A stretch of DNA of 64,000 bases from Streptomyces flavochromogenes (GCF_000717595.1 NZ_JNZO01000027.1:1-64000); one strand, 5' to 3'. Counted from the stretch's first letter, positions 25,368-35,253 are shown. Numbers and translations: made by a program. The notes: generated by a model from the sequence alone, not told the origin.

Positions 25368-25385
25368 GGTGGAGCTAGCACCACC
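25368..25385. promoter_or_regulatory. 18-bp near-perfect palindrome upstream of ABC operon
   Basis: GGTGGAGCTAGCACCACC is symmetric around GCTAGC with one mismatched pair on each side, 59-76 bp upstream of the ATPase start. An additional arm, TGGTGCT at 25346-25352, matches AGCACCA at 25377-25383. Position suits an operator for a dimeric regulator; the nearby LuxR-type response regulator is a candidate. Confidence 0.6.
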
Positions 25386-25405
25386 CCCCAGCCGGGGGGA
25401 GAGGC

Positions 25406-28400
25406 TCAGCGGCGGCGCCGCGGGCCCTCGTCCTCGTCGTCGTGCGGGCCGAACAGCTCGTCCGCGAGCGTCGGCAGATCGTCGAGCGGGGTCTCCTCCG
25501 CCCAGTCGGAGCGGCGGCGGGGCCGGCCGTTCTCGTCGAGCTGGGGCAGCTCGCGGGTCCGGTCGTTCGCCCCCTGCGGCTGCTGCCGGGCGGACCCGGC
25601 GTCCCGGAAGATGCCCCGCGGCACCCGGTCGACCGGGTCGGACTCCGGGGTGTCTCGGACGGACGGCAGCACGGCGGTCGACTCGGTGTCCCGCACGGGA
25701 GGCAGGACGGCGGTCTCGTCGGCCGCGCGCTCCTCGCCGATCCGGGGCAGGACGCTCGTCTCCGCCTCCGGCTTCGTCATCCTCACGATCGGCGTGGCGA
25801 CGGTGACCTCCTCGGGCGAGACGGTCGGCGCGTCCGGCTCGCGGGCGGGCTTGCCTTCCCGCGCCCCGGCCCGCGTCGTGCTCGGCTTCGCGATCCGCGG
25901 ATCGGGCTTCACGATCGGGGTCGGCTGGGTGACCTCGTTGGCCGAGAGCTCGACGGCCGCGGCCTCGGCGGCACGCGCGGCCCGCTCGGCGGCGGCGTCC
26001 GCCTCGGCCTCGGCCTTGTCCCGCGCGGCCTTCGCGTCGGCGGCGGCCTTGGCCTCCGCCGCTGCCTTCTTCTCCGCGGCGGCACGCTCGGCAGCGGCCT
26101 TGGCCGCCTCGGCGCGGAGGGCCGCGGCGGCTTCCGCCTCGGCCCGCTCGGCCGCGGCACGCTCCGCCGCGGCCTTGGCGGCGGCCTCGGCCGCGATCTT
26201 CTCGGCGGCCGCCTTCGCCGCGGCCTCCTCCGCCGCCTTCGCGGCAGCCGCGGCCTCGGCCATCCGGCGGGCCTCCTCGGCGCGGAGCAGGGCCTCCTCC
26301 GCCTTGCGCTGCTTCTCCAGGCGGCGTTCCTCCGCCTCGGCCCGCAGCCGGGCCTCCTCCTCGGCCTCCTTGCGGAGACGTTCCTCTTCCTCCTTGCGGG
26401 CCTTCTCCTCGGCCGCGAGGCGCCTGCGCTCCTCCTCGGCGGCGACGCGGGCCTCCTCGGCCTTGCGCCGGGCCTCCTCCGCCTGACGCTCGGCCTCCAG
26501 ACGGCGCGCCTCTTCCTCCTCGCGCCGCTTGCGCTCCTCCTCCTCGGCACGGAGCTTGGCGAGCTGCTCCTGGCGCTCGCGCTCCAGTCGCTCCTCCTCG
26601 GCCTTACGGGCGGCTTCCTCCTCGGCGCGGCGGCGCGCCTCCTCCTCGGCCTTCCGGCGGGCCTCCTCGACGGCCTTCACCTCGGCCTCGGAGAGCGGAA
26701 GCATCCGGTCGAGCCGGTGGCGTACGACGGTGGTGACGGCCTCGGGCTCCTGCCCGGCGTCGACGACGAGGTAGCGGCTGGGGTCGGCGGCCGCGAGGGC
26801 GAGGAATCCGGCCCGTACGCGCGCGTGGAACTCCGGCGGCTCGGACTCCAGGCGGTCGGGCGCCTCGGTGAACCGTTCCCGCGCGGTCTCCGGGGAGACG
26901 TCGAGGACCACGGTCAGGTGCGGGACGAGTCCGTCGGTCGCCCAGCGCGAGATGCGGGCGATCTCGGTCGGGGAGAGGTCACGGCCCGCGCCCTGGTAGG
27001 CGACGGACGAGTCGATGTACCGGTCGGAGAGGACGATCGCGCCCCGCTCCAGGGCCGGCCGGACCAGGGAGTCGACGTGCTCGGCACGGTCGGCCGCGTA
27101 CAGCAGCGCCTCGGCGCGGTTCGAGAGCCCCGCCGACGACACGTCGAGGAGGATCGAGCGGAGGCGCTTGCCGATGGGGGTGGCGCCGGGCTCGCGGGTG
27201 ACGACGACCTCGTGGCCCTTGGCCCGGATCCACTCGGCGAGCGCCTGGACCTGGGTGGACTTGCCGGCGCCGTCGCCGCCCTCCAGGGCGATGAAGAAGC
27301 CGGTCGCGGAGGGCGCCTGCACCGGGTCGGAGCCGCGCAGCGCGTCGCGCAGGTCGCGGCGGAGCGGGACGCCCGCCCGGTCGTCGGTCTTCGCGAGGAC
27401 GAGCGCGGCGACCGGCAGCAGCAGGGCGCCGATCAGGGCGAGCGTGAAGGCGGCGCCGCCGTGCTCGAAGACGAAGGTCCCCGAGTCGGAGGCGAGCCGG
27501 TGCGGTCCGATCGCGGCGGCGAGCAGCGGCGCGGCGAGCGCGCCGATCGCCATGCCGACGCGGGCGGTGGCCTGGAGGTGCTCGGTGGTGCGGGCCCGGC
27601 GGGGCTCCTCGGTCTCCTGGTCGACCAGGGTGTGCCCGGTGTTCGCGGCGACTCCGGCGGCGTATCCGGCGAGGACGGAGAGGAGCAGCACGGTCGCCGT
27701 GTCCGGCACCAGGCCCATCGCGATCAGCGCGACCCCGGTGACCGCGGTGACGAGAGCGAGCAGCCGGCGCCGGGACAGGACGGGCAGGACCGAGCGGGCG
27801 GTGCGGATGCCGACGGCGGTGCCGCCGCTGAGCGCCAGGACGAGCAGCGCGTACGTGACGGGCCCGCCGCCCAGGTCGTAGGCGTGGAGTACGGCGACCG
27901 ACGCGGCCGCGGCGATGGCTCCGGCGACGGTGGCGCAGGTCAGGACGAGCAGCGAGAGGGCTCCGGTACGGCCCTTCTCGACGCCTCCCTCGGCGCCCTT
28001 CTCGGTCGGCCGGCGCAGCCCTTCCAGGGGCGAGCGGGGCCGGGGGGTGTCCCCGCCGGGCAGCGCCATGGCGTACAGGACGGTGACGGAGGCGGCGAAC
28101 AGACCGGCGGCGACGTACGAGCCGAGGGCGGCCTGGTGCAGCGTGAACCAGTCGATCCCGGCGCCGAGCAGGTCGCCGATCAGGGTGGCGACGACCAGGA
28201 CGGCGGCAGCGGCGGGGACGGCGAGGAAGGCGGTGCGCTGGGAGAGCCGGCGCAGCGCGCCGAGGTGGTCGGGCAGCGGTCGGACGGCTCCGCCCTCGAT
28301 CGGCGGGGCGGGCAGCAGCGCGGGCGCGGCGCCCTCGCGGCTGATCGTCCAGAGCCGCTCGGCCGCTCCGGTGGCGAAGACGGTGCCGAGCAGGTACCAG

Positions 28401-28834
28401 AGGGCGCTGCCGGGGGTCCAGTCGATCCACAGCGGTGCGATGACGAGCAGCGCGATCCGGACACCGTCGGCGCCGATCATGGTCCAGCGCCGGTCGAGCG
28501 CGCCGCCCGGTCCGGTGAGCGCGGTCAGCGGGCCGAGGAGGACGGCCCCGAAGAGGACGGAGGCGAGCAGCCGGGCGCCGACGACGGCGGCCACGGCGAA
28601 CGCGGCGCCCCGTTCACCCCCGCCGAGCGCGCCCTCGGTCACGGCGGCCTGGAGGCCAAGGAGGACGAGCACCAGCAGGGCGAGCGCGTCCCCGGTGCTG
28701 CCGACGAAGTGGGCGCTCCACAACCTGCGCAGTGGCTGATGGCGCAACAGGGCGCGTACGGCACGCTCCCTGGAATCCGCGACGAGTGCGGCGTCGGAAT
28801 CGCCGAGGCGGTCTGGCTGCTCTGCTCGCGTCAT
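25406..28834 (-). CDS. tmk: dTMP kinase fused to MFS-like membrane domain
   Basis: A 1142-residue fusion, against roughly 210 for ordinary Tmk. Residues about 30-485 form an MFS-like membrane region of about 12 helices ([20 protein letters not shown] at the start). Residues about 511-715 are thymidylate kinase: P-loop [14 protein letters not shown], the [16 protein letters not shown]x-type region, [11 protein letters not shown], and [18 protein letters not shown]. It phosphorylates dTMP to dTDP. Residues about 718-970 form a long charged Ala/Glu/Arg coiled coil ([18 protein letters not shown]), followed by a Pro/Thr-rich disordered tail ending [10 protein letters not shown]. The fusion is known in Streptomyces. 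It would tether dTTP synthesis to the membrane; the role of the transporter part is unknown. Confidence 0.95.
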   Translation of the reverse strand: MTRAEQPDRLGDSDAALVADSRERAVRALLRHQPLRRLWSAHFVGSTGDALALLVLVLLGLQAAVTEGALGGGERGAAFAVAAVVGARLLASVLFGAVLLGPLTALTGPGGALDRRWTMIGADGVRIALLVIAPLWIDWTPGSALWYLLGTVFATGAAERLWTISREGAAPALLPAPPIEGGAVRPLPDHLGALRRLSQRTAFLAVPAAAAVLVVATLIGDLLGAGIDWFTLHQAALGSYVAAGLFAASVTVLYAMALPGGDTPRPRSPLEGLRRPTEKGAEGGVEKGRTGALSLLVLTCATVAGAIAAAASVAVLHAYDLGGGPVTYALLVLALSGGTAVGIRTARSVLPVLSRRRLLALVTAVTGVALIAMGLVPDTATVLLLSVLAGYAAGVAANTGHTLVDQETEEPRRARTTEHLQATARVGMAIGALAAPLLAAAIGPHRLASDSGTFVFEHGGAAFTLALIGALLLPVAALVLAKTDDRAGVPLRRDLRDALRGSDPVQAPSATGFFIALEGGDGAGKSTQVQALAEWIRAKGHEVVVTREPGATPIGKRLRSILLDVSSAGLSNRAEALLYAADRAEHVDSLVRPALERGAIVLSDRYIDSSVAYQGAGRDLSPTEIARISRWATDGLVPHLTVVLDVSPETARERFTEAPDRLESEPPEFHARVRAGFLALAAADPSRYLVVDAGQEPEAVTTVVRHRLDRMLPLSEAEVKAVEEARRKAEEEARRRAEEEAARKAEEERLERERQEQLAKLRAEEEERKRREEEEARRLEAERQAEEARRKAEEARVAAEEERRRLAAEEKARKEEEERLRKEAEEEARLRAEAEERRLEKQRKAEEALLRAEEARRMAEAAAAAKAAEEAAAKAAAEKIAAEAAAKAAAERAAAERAEAEAAAALRAEAAKAAAERAAAEKKAAAEAKAAADAKAARDKAEAEADAAAERAARAAEAAAVELSANEVTQPTPIVKPDPRIAKPSTTRAGAREGKPAREPDAPTVSPEEVTVATPIVRMTKPEAETSVLPRIGEERAADETAVLPPVRDTESTAVLPSVRDTPESDPVDRVPRGIFRDAGSARQQPQGANDRTRELPQLDENGRPRRRSDWAEETPLDDLPTLADELFGPHDDEDEGPRRRR

Positions 28835-28905
28835 CCGTCCACCCTATCCGGACGGTCTTGCTCCCCGCGGCCTCCGCCCGAACATCCGGACGAGGCTGTG
28901 ACAAG

Positions 28906-28949
28906 GAGAAGGGTGGGGTGGAGGCCTGCGCCTCCACCCCACCCTTCTC
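28906..28949 (-). terminator. Terminator after topA, 20-bp stem
   Basis: A perfect 20-bp inverted repeat, arms 28906-28925 and 28930-28949 (GAGAAGGGTGGGGTGGAGGC and its complement), with a 4-nt loop, 13 bp beyond the topA stop. It separates topA from tmk transcription. Confidence 0.93.
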
Positions 28950-28961
28950 GTCCTGCGGGGA

Positions 28962-31805
28962 CTACTCCGGCTTCGCCGCCGCCGTCTTCTTCGCGGCGGT
29001 CGTCTTCTTGGCCGTCGTCGTCTTCTTCGCGGCCGTCTTCTTCGCGGCCGTCGTCGTCTTCTTCGCCGCGGCCTTCGTGGCGGTCTTCTTCGCGGTGGTC
29101 GCCTTCTTGGCCGGGGCCTTCTTGGCGGCCTTCTTCGCCGGTCCCTTGGCCCGCTTCTCCGCGAGCAGCTCGTAACCGCGCTCCGGCGTGATCTCCTCCA
29201 CGCTGTCCCCGGTCCGCAGGGTGGCGTTGGTCTCGCCGTCCGTCACGTACGGGCCGAAGCGGCCGTCCTTGACGACCACGGGCTTCTCGCTGACCGGGTC
29301 GGTGCCCAGCTCCTTCAGCGGCGGCTTGGCCGCGGCCCGGCCCCGCTGCTTCGGCTGGGCGTAGATCGCGAGCGCCTCTTCGAGGGTGATCGTGAAGAGC
29401 TGCTCCTCCTCGGTGAGCGACCGCGAGTCCGTGCCCTTCTTCAGGTACGGGCCGTAGCGGCCGTTCTGCGCGGTGATCTCGACGCCCTCGGCGTCCGCGC
29501 CGACGACCCTGGGCAGGGACATCAGCCGGAGCGCGTCCTCCAGGGTGACGGTGTCGAGGGACATCGACTTGAAGAGGGAGGCCGTGCGCGGCTTCACCGC
29601 GTTCTTGCCGGTCTTCGGGGTGCCCTCGGGCAGGATCTCGGTGACGTACGGGCCGTAGCGGCCGTCCTTCGCGACGATCTGGTTGCCGCTGACCGGGTCG
29701 GCGCCCAGCTCGAAGTCGCCGCTCGGCTTGGCGAGCAGCTCCTCGGCGAGCTCGACGGTCAGCTCGTCGGGTGCGAGCTCCTCGGGGACGTCGGCGCGCT
29801 GGTGGCCCTCGGCGTCCTTCTCGCCGCGCTCGACGTAGGGGCCGTAGCGGCCGACGCGGAGCACGATGTCGTTGCCGACGGGGAAGGAGGAGATCTCGCG
29901 GGCGTCGATCGCACCGAGGTCGGTGACGAGTTCCTTGAGTCCGCCGAGGTGGTCCCCGTCGCCGTTGCCGGCGTCCGCGGCACCGCCGGAGGCGGCCGTA
30001 CCGCCCTCGCCCTCGCCGAAGTAGAAGCGCTTCAGCCACGGCACGGACTGGGCCTCGCCGCGGGCGATGCGGTCGAGGTCGTCCTCCATCCGGGCGGTGA
30101 AGTCGTAGTCGACGAGCCGCCCGAAGTGCTTCTCCAGGAGGTTGACGACGGCGAAGCTCAGGAAGGACGGCACCAGGGCCGTGCCCTTCTTGAAGACGTA
30201 GCCGCGATCGAGGATCGTGCCGATGATCGACGCGTACGTCGACGGGCGGCCGATCTCGCGCTCTTCCAGCTCCTTGACCAGTGAGGCCTCGGTGTAGCGG
30301 GCCGGCGGCTTGGTCGCGTGGCCGTCCACGGTGATCTCGTCGGCGGTCAGCGCGTCGCCCTCGGCGACCTGCGGCAGACGCCGCTCGCGGTCGTCGAGTT
30401 CCGCGTTCGGGTCGTCGGCGCCTTCGACGTACGCCTTCATGAAGCCGTGGAAGGTGATCGTCTTGCCGGAGGCGCTGAACTCGGCGTCCCGGCCGTCGGC
30501 GGCCCGGCCGCCGATCTTCACGGTGACCGAGTTTCCGGTGGCGTCCTTCATCTGGGAGGCGACGGTCCGCTTCCAGATGAGCTCGTACAGCCGGAACTGG
30601 TCGCCGGTCAGACCGGTCTCCGCCGGGGTGCGGAAACGATCACCCGAAGGACGAATCGCCTCGTGCGCCTCCTGCGCGTTCTTGACCTTGCCCGCGTAGA
30701 CGCGCGGCTTCTCCGGCAGGTAGTCGGCGCCGTAGAGCTGCGTGACCTGCGCCCGAGCCGCCGAGACGGCGGTGTCGGACAGGATCGTGGAGTCCGTACG
30801 CATGTAGGTGATGAAGCCGTTCTCGTACAGCTTCTGCGCCACCTGCATGGTCGCCTTCGCACCGAAGCCCAGCTTGCGGCTCGCCTCCTGCTGGAGGGTG
30901 GTGGTGCGGAAGGGGGCGTACGGGGAGCGGCGGTACGGCTTCGACTCGACCGAGCGCACCGCGAACGCGGTGTCGGCGAGCGCGGCGGCCAGGGCGCGGG
31001 CGTTCGTCTCGTCCAGGTGGAGGACGCTCTCGCTCTTCAGTCGGCCGTCGGCGCCGAAGTCACGGCCCTGCGCGACCCGCTTGCCGTCGACCGCCGCGAG
31101 GCGCGCGACCAGCTGCGACGGGTCGGAGGCGTCACCGGTGCGGCCGGTGGCGAAGGTGCCGGTGAGGTCCCAGTACTCGGCGGAACGGAAGGCGATGCGC
31201 TCGCGCTCCCGCTCGACGACGAGGCGGGTGGCCACCGACTGGACGCGGCCCGCCGACAGCTTCGGCATGACCTTCTTCCACAGGACCGGCGAGACCTCGT
31301 AGCCGTACAGGCGGTCGAGGATTCGGCGGGTCTCCTGGGCGTCGACCATGCGCTGGTTCAGCTCGCGCGGGTTGGCGACGGCCTCGCGGATCGCGTCCTT
31401 GGTGATCTCGTGGAAGACCATCCGGTGGACCGGGACCTTGGGCTTCAGGACTTCCTGGAGGTGCCACGCGATGGCCTCGCCCTCGCGGTCCTCATCGGTG
31501 GCGAGGAAGAGCTCGTCGGATTCGGCGAGGAGCTCCTTCAGCTTCCTGACCTGCGCCTTCTTGTCGGCATTGACGACATAGATGGGCTGGAAGTCGTGCT
31601 CGACGTCGACGCCGAGGCGGCGCACCTCACCGGTGTACTTCTCGGGCACCTCGGCGGCGCCGCTGGGAAGGTCCCGGATGTGCCCGACGCTCGCCTCGAC
31701 GACGTAGCCGGGGCCGAGGTAGCCCTTGATCGTCTTCGCCTTGGCAGGCGACTCGACGATGACGAGTCGGCGGCCGCCGTGTGCGGCTTCGCTGGTCGGG
31801 GACAA
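28962..31805 (-). CDS. topA: DNA topoisomerase I
   Basis: A 947-residue type IA topoisomerase that relaxes negative supercoils. Toprim domain begins RRLVIVESPAKAKTIKGYLG, with acidic residues in LFLATDEDREGEAIAWHL. The active-site Tyr lies in ENGFITYMRTDSTILSD. The decatenation and gate domains follow, then four Topo_C repeats marked by GRYGPYV or GRFGPYV instead of zinc fingers, and a Lys/Ala/Thr-rich tail of about 60 residues (APAKKATTAKKTATKAAAKK). That tail is characteristic of Streptomyces TopA and supports processivity. I chose the TTG at 31805 (ggagag ribosome site, gives MSPTSE); the frame upstream does not resemble TopA. Confidence 0.97.
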   Translation of the reverse strand: MSPTSEAAHGGRRLVIVESPAKAKTIKGYLGPGYVVEASVGHIRDLPSGAAEVPEKYTGEVRRLGVDVEHDFQPIYVVNADKKAQVRKLKELLAESDELFLATDEDREGEAIAWHLQEVLKPKVPVHRMVFHEITKDAIREAVANPRELNQRMVDAQETRRILDRLYGYEVSPVLWKKVMPKLSAGRVQSVATRLVVERERERIAFRSAEYWDLTGTFATGRTGDASDPSQLVARLAAVDGKRVAQGRDFGADGRLKSESVLHLDETNARALAAALADTAFAVRSVESKPYRRSPYAPFRTTTLQQEASRKLGFGAKATMQVAQKLYENGFITYMRTDSTILSDTAVSAARAQVTQLYGADYLPEKPRVYAGKVKNAQEAHEAIRPSGDRFRTPAETGLTGDQFRLYELIWKRTVASQMKDATGNSVTVKIGGRAADGRDAEFSASGKTITFHGFMKAYVEGADDPNAELDDRERRLPQVAEGDALTADEITVDGHATKPPARYTEASLVKELEEREIGRPSTYASIIGTILDRGYVFKKGTALVPSFLSFAVVNLLEKHFGRLVDYDFTARMEDDLDRIARGEAQSVPWLKRFYFGEGEGGTAASGGAADAGNGDGDHLGGLKELVTDLGAIDAREISSFPVGNDIVLRVGRYGPYVERGEKDAEGHQRADVPEELAPDELTVELAEELLAKPSGDFELGADPVSGNQIVAKDGRYGPYVTEILPEGTPKTGKNAVKPRTASLFKSMSLDTVTLEDALRLMSLPRVVGADAEGVEITAQNGRYGPYLKKGTDSRSLTEEEQLFTITLEEALAIYAQPKQRGRAAAKPPLKELGTDPVSEKPVVVKDGRFGPYVTDGETNATLRTGDSVEEITPERGYELLAEKRAKGPAKKAAKKAPAKKATTAKKTATKAAAKKTTTAAKKTAAKKTTTAKKTTAAKKTAAAKPE

Positions 31806-32042
31806 CTTCGCTCTTCTCTCCGGATCGACACTCTCTGGCACGTACGGCGCTGGCACGCACGGCAGCGGCACGGACGGTGACGCTCCCGTCGCTGCGGAGT
31901 GTGACGGTACAACCCGCCCCCGTGTCAAACGGCGAAAGCCCGCAACGGCCACTCGAACGGTAACCCGAGTCCTGGCATTCCTGCCGCCCGGACTCCCGGT
32001 CGGGCGGGGCGCGCCAAGATCAGGAGGGCATCGGGGAGGGGG

Positions 32043-32240
32043 TCAGAGACGACCGAAGCACCAGACGCCGAGGACGAGGAAGGCGGCGCCGAAGACGCTC
32101 GTCAGCGCGACGGCGGCACGCGGGGCGACCCCGTGGGCGACGGGCTCGCCGTGCAGTGTCCGCACGGTGGTCCACAGCAGCAGCGCGCCTCCGAACAGCG
32201 TGAACGCCGCCCCCGCGAAGATCGCCGGCCCGCTCTCCAT
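32043..32240 (-). CDS. Small two-TM membrane protein
   Basis: 65 residues: two hydrophobic helices, IFAGAAFTLFGGALLLWTTV and ALTSVFGAAFLVLGVWCFGR, with a short His/Glu/Pro-containing loop. No family recognised. It lies between topA and an ABC-2 operon, all on the minus strand, and is probably transcribed from its own promoter. Reads like a real small membrane protein (hydrophobicity pattern, ATG at 32240). Confidence 0.7.
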   Translation of the reverse strand: MESGPAIFAGAAFTLFGGALLLWTTVRTLHGEPVAHGVAPRAAVALTSVFGAAFLVLGVWCFGRL

Positions 32241-32426
32241 GCCCGTACCCCGTTCCGTTCACGTGCGGTGTTGGTCTCCCGCAGCCGAGGCTGACACCTC
32301 CCGGCGTCGTGGGTGCGAATTCCGGGTGAACGACGCGGAGCATCGCGTACGGTTTCACGAAGATGGCCGGTAGTGACCCACTCGTCACTTCTCGCACTTC
32401 CCGGCTTTCTCTCCCCGTCTCTTCTG

Positions 32427-33218
32427 TCACATCGTGTCGAGGGTGGCCCGACGCCTGCTGCCCCGCTCGAAGAGACCGAGCAGGACGACGGCGAGCAGCC
32501 CCCAGCCGACGCCCACGGCGAGCTCCGCCCCGAGCAGCGAGCCGTCGAGACCGCCGTCGGCGGTCAGCCCGCGCGCCGCGTCCGCCGCGTGCGTGAGCGG
32601 CAGCAGCTCACCGGCGGCCCGCATCCACTCCGGCAGCGTCTCCCGGGGTACGGCCGCGCCGGTCAACAGGAGCAGTACGGAACTGGCCACGTTCGACACC
32701 AGGAACACATCGCGGAAGCGGAGCCCGAGCGCACCGAGCGCGAGCCCGAACGCCGAGCAGGCACCGGCCGCGACGAGCAGGACCAGGCCCAGACCGGGCA
32801 GCGCCCCGGCGGGCACCGGCAGCCCGAGGACGAGCGAGGCGGCGGTGAGCACGAAGGCGCTGACGAACAGCCCGTTGAGCACATACGGCAGGGCGCGTCC
32901 GATCCACAGCGGGACCCGGTGCCGGGGCGACAGCAGGACCGCGCCGAGCGTGCCGTACCGGCGCTCGTTGGCCACGGCCATCGTGCCGCCGTACACGCAG
33001 GAGGCGGAAGCCGCGAGGACGGCGTTGCCCACGAGGTGGAAACGGTCGTCGGCGACCCCCAGTTCACGCCCCAGACAGACGAAGAAGAAGACCTGGAGAA
33101 GCGGCCCGACCAGCAGGGTTCCGATGAACATCGGCGGGGTCGTCCAGTTGAAGAGGGCCCGGTAGGAGATCGCCCCGCCGACGACGACGAGCCGCGCGGT
33201 GCCGAGGAAACGGAACAT
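32427..33218 (-). CDS. ABC-2 type transporter permease
   Basis: 263 residues, six TM helices. The amphipathic N-terminal helix RALFNWTTPPMFIGTLLVGP begins the ABC-2 membrane domain. MAVANERRYGTLGAVLLSP is the conserved cytoplasmic coupling helix seen in ABC-2 permeases (E-R-x-x-G-T-L), and LTGAAVPRETLPEWMRAAGELLPLTH is the late reentrant region (P-x-x-x-L-P). Second permease of the operon; the gap to the first is 44 bp. Together with the other permease and the ATPase it forms a heterodimeric exporter, commonly for drugs or polyketides. Substrate unknown. Confidence 0.93.
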   Translation of the reverse strand: MFRFLGTARLVVVGGAISYRALFNWTTPPMFIGTLLVGPLLQVFFFVCLGRELGVADDRFHLVGNAVLAASASCVYGGTMAVANERRYGTLGAVLLSPRHRVPLWIGRALPYVLNGLFVSAFVLTAASLVLGLPVPAGALPGLGLVLLVAAGACSAFGLALGALGLRFRDVFLVSNVASSVLLLLTGAAVPRETLPEWMRAAGELLPLTHAADAARGLTADGGLDGSLLGAELAVGVGWGLLAVVLLGLFERGSRRRATLDTM

Positions 33219-33262
33219 GGTTGTCGTGCCTCTCGAAGGTCGGGTGAGGGTTCTCGTACGTC

Positions 33263-34057
33263 TCACGTGAGGGCGAGGGTCGCGGCGGCGCGCGCCCGGC
33301 GCTCCACCCGCCCGAGGACGAGGACGGCGGCCAGGGCGTAGACGGCGCCGAGCCCGGCGGCGAGCAGCAGCGGGCCGAGCACGTCGCCCCCGGAGGTCGC
33401 CGCGTGCACGGCCCGCGCGCCCCAGGTCGTGGGCAGGGCCCAGGAGACCGGGTGGGTCCAGGCGGGCAGCACGGTGACGGGCACGAGCAGCCCGGACAGC
33501 AGCCAGACGGGGGTGTCGAGCGGGTTGGCGAGCGCGTTGGCGTTGCGCAGCAGGACGAACGTGGCGGCGAGCAGCAGCCCGGTCATGCCGAGCGCGAGCA
33601 CGCACACCGGGACGGCGACCAGGAAGAGCAGCGGGTGCGCGAAGTCCAGGGGCACGTCGAAGAGCAGGACGCCCCACAGGACGGTCGCGCCCATCGCGTA
33701 CGTGCCGATGACGGCCGTCGCGAGGGTGATCGGGAGCAGGACGAGCGCGAGCGGCGTCGGCGCGACGACCAGGGTCTCCAGGGTGCCGAGCCAGCGCTGG
33801 TTCTGCACGGCGCCGCCCGAACCGAAGAGCACCGAGCCCCAGATGCCCATGAGTCCGGCCCCGACGGAGGCGGTGAGCAGCCGGTCGGGGTCCCCCGCGG
33901 CGCGGAACAGATAGACGGCGAGCGTCGCGTAGACGAGGGGGACGAGGACGGCGAAGGTGATCTCGATCGGGGAGCGGGACATGTACGAGACGTGCGTACG
34001 GACTCCGACGAGGATCAGCCGCGGCACGCGCCGCGGGTCGACGGTGCGGCCGCTCAT
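33263..34057 (-). CDS. ABC-2 type transporter permease
   Basis: 264 residues with six predicted TM helices. An N-terminal amphipathic segment precedes SPIEITFAVLVPLVYATLAV. The coupling helix is VQNQRWLGTLETLVVAPTPL. The late conserved loop is WLLSGLLVPVTVLPAWTHPV. Its ATG at 34057 overlaps the ATPase stop as ATGA. It is paralogous in layout to the downstream permease, so the transporter probably has a heterodimeric membrane part. Arg-rich C-terminus ends the protein. Confidence 0.93.
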   Translation of the reverse strand: MSGRTVDPRRVPRLILVGVRTHVSYMSRSPIEITFAVLVPLVYATLAVYLFRAAGDPDRLLTASVGAGLMGIWGSVLFGSGGAVQNQRWLGTLETLVVAPTPLALVLLPITLATAVIGTYAMGATVLWGVLLFDVPLDFAHPLLFLVAVPVCVLALGMTGLLLAATFVLLRNANALANPLDTPVWLLSGLLVPVTVLPAWTHPVSWALPTTWGARAVHAATSGGDVLGPLLLAAGLGAVYALAAVLVLGRVERRARAAATLALT

Positions 34058-35055
34058 ACCGGCGTCACCTCCCGCGCGGCGCCCGCCGATTCCTCCACGA
34101 TCGCGATGTAGGCGTCCTCCAGGGACGGTTCGCGGCTGGTGACCCGGCCGATCCGTACGCCGTCGAGCGCGGCGACGACCGGTCCGTGCAGTTCGGAGGC
34201 TCCCCGTCCGGTCTGCACGGTCACGGTCTGCAGCGCTCCCCGGTCCTCGGCGGAGACGCCCCGCACGCCCGGCACCCGCCGCAGCCGGTCGAGCCGCTCC
34301 TCGTCGACGCCGTACGCCTCGATCTCCAGCACATCCCGGTCCCGGACGAGTGACTTGAGGCTGTCGGGGGTGCCGAGGGCGCGGATCCGGCCGCCCGCGA
34401 TGACGGCGATCCGGTCGCAGAGCTCGTCCGCCTCGGCCATGTAGTGGGTGGTGAGCAGGACGGTCGTCCCGGCCGCGGCCAGGTCGGCGACCGTGCGGCG
34501 CAGATCGCGGGCGGCGACGGGGTCGACGCCGATGGACGGCTCGTCGAGGAAGAGGACGTCGGGGCGGTGGAGCAGACCGCGGGCGATGTGGAGGCGCTGC
34601 CTCATGCCGCGCGAGTAGCCCTCGACGCGTTCCTTCTCCCGGCCCAGGAGGCCCACCAGGTCGAGGAGTTCGGTGATGCGACGCTTCTGTTCGCGGGCGG
34701 GGACGGCGTACAGCTCGGCGAAGTAGCGGAGGTTGTCGAGGGCGGAGAGGCGGTCGTACAGACCCCGGTCGCCGCCGAAGACGTACCCGATCCTGCGGCG
34801 TACGGCGACGGGGTCGCGGGCGATGTCGTGACCGAACACCCGGGCCGTGCCGGAGGTCGGCAGGAGCAGGGTGTTGAGCATCTTGATGGTGGTGGTCTTC
34901 CCGGCACCGTTGGGCCCGAGGAGCCCGAACAGCTCCCCCGGCGCCACGTCGAACGTGACGCCGCGGACGGCCTCGGTCTCGGTCCGCCGGGACTTCGGCC
35001 ACCCGGTCCTGCCGGTGTAGGTGCGGCGCAGCGCGTCCGCCTCGATTGCGAGCAT
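34054..35055 (-). CDS. Daunorubicin-type ABC ATPase
   Basis: 333 residues. Walker A LLGPNGAGKTTTIKML, Q-loop-like region IGYVFGGDRGLYDRLSALDN, signature EGYSRGMRQRLHIARGL, Walker B VLFLDEPSIGVDP, switch LTTHYMAEADELCD. The C-terminal domain (about 235-330) is the DrrA-like extension with SREPSLEDAYIAIVEES. The signature YSRGMRQR, in place of LSGGQ, is normal in this group. Probably powers export by the two downstream ABC-2 permeases. I chose the ATG at 35055; the 29 in-frame residues upstream are Arg/Pro-rich non-coding-like sequence. Confidence 0.95.
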   Translation of the reverse strand: MLAIEADALRRTYTGRTGWPKSRRTETEAVRGVTFDVAPGELFGLLGPNGAGKTTTIKMLNTLLLPTSGTARVFGHDIARDPVAVRRRIGYVFGGDRGLYDRLSALDNLRYFAELYAVPAREQKRRITELLDLVGLLGREKERVEGYSRGMRQRLHIARGLLHRPDVLFLDEPSIGVDPVAARDLRRTVADLAAAGTTVLLTTHYMAEADELCDRIAVIAGGRIRALGTPDSLKSLVRDRDVLEIEAYGVDEERLDRLRRVPGVRGVSAEDRGALQTVTVQTGRGASELHGPVVAALDGVRIGRVTSREPSLEDAYIAIVEESAGAAREVTPV

Positions 35056-35182
35056 GCGCCGGACGGTAGGAGCCCGCGGAGGGGTGCGGCCAACGATTCG
35101 GAAGGCCCCGAATCGTCGGGCCACGGCTGGTCGCCGGGCCACCGCCTGCCGGCGGGCGGGTCGGGCCTGTCGACGTGCCGGA

Positions 35183-35246
35183 CCTGTCGTCAGGTCGGCC
35201 GGTCGGCGGGCAGGGCCTGTCGTCAGGTCGGCCGGTCGGCGGGCCG
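35183..35246. repeat. 33-bp tandem repeat, two units
   Basis: Two almost identical units (35183-35215 and 35216-35246) each containing cctgtcgtcaggtcggccgg then tcggcgggc. A partial copy (gggcctgtcgacgtgccgg) precedes them. Located just beyond the stop of the DUF5937 regulator gene and upstream of the ABC-2 operon. Confidence 0.85.
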
Positions 35247-35253
35247 ACTGCCG

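Noticed and set aside
32363..32596. A 77-codon frame starting MAGSDPLVTSRTSRLSL between the small membrane protein and the ABC-2 operon
   Set aside because: Its first 25 codons look plausible but it then runs antisense into the ABC-2 permease as Arg/Pro-rich shadow; at most a gene remnant, not supportable.
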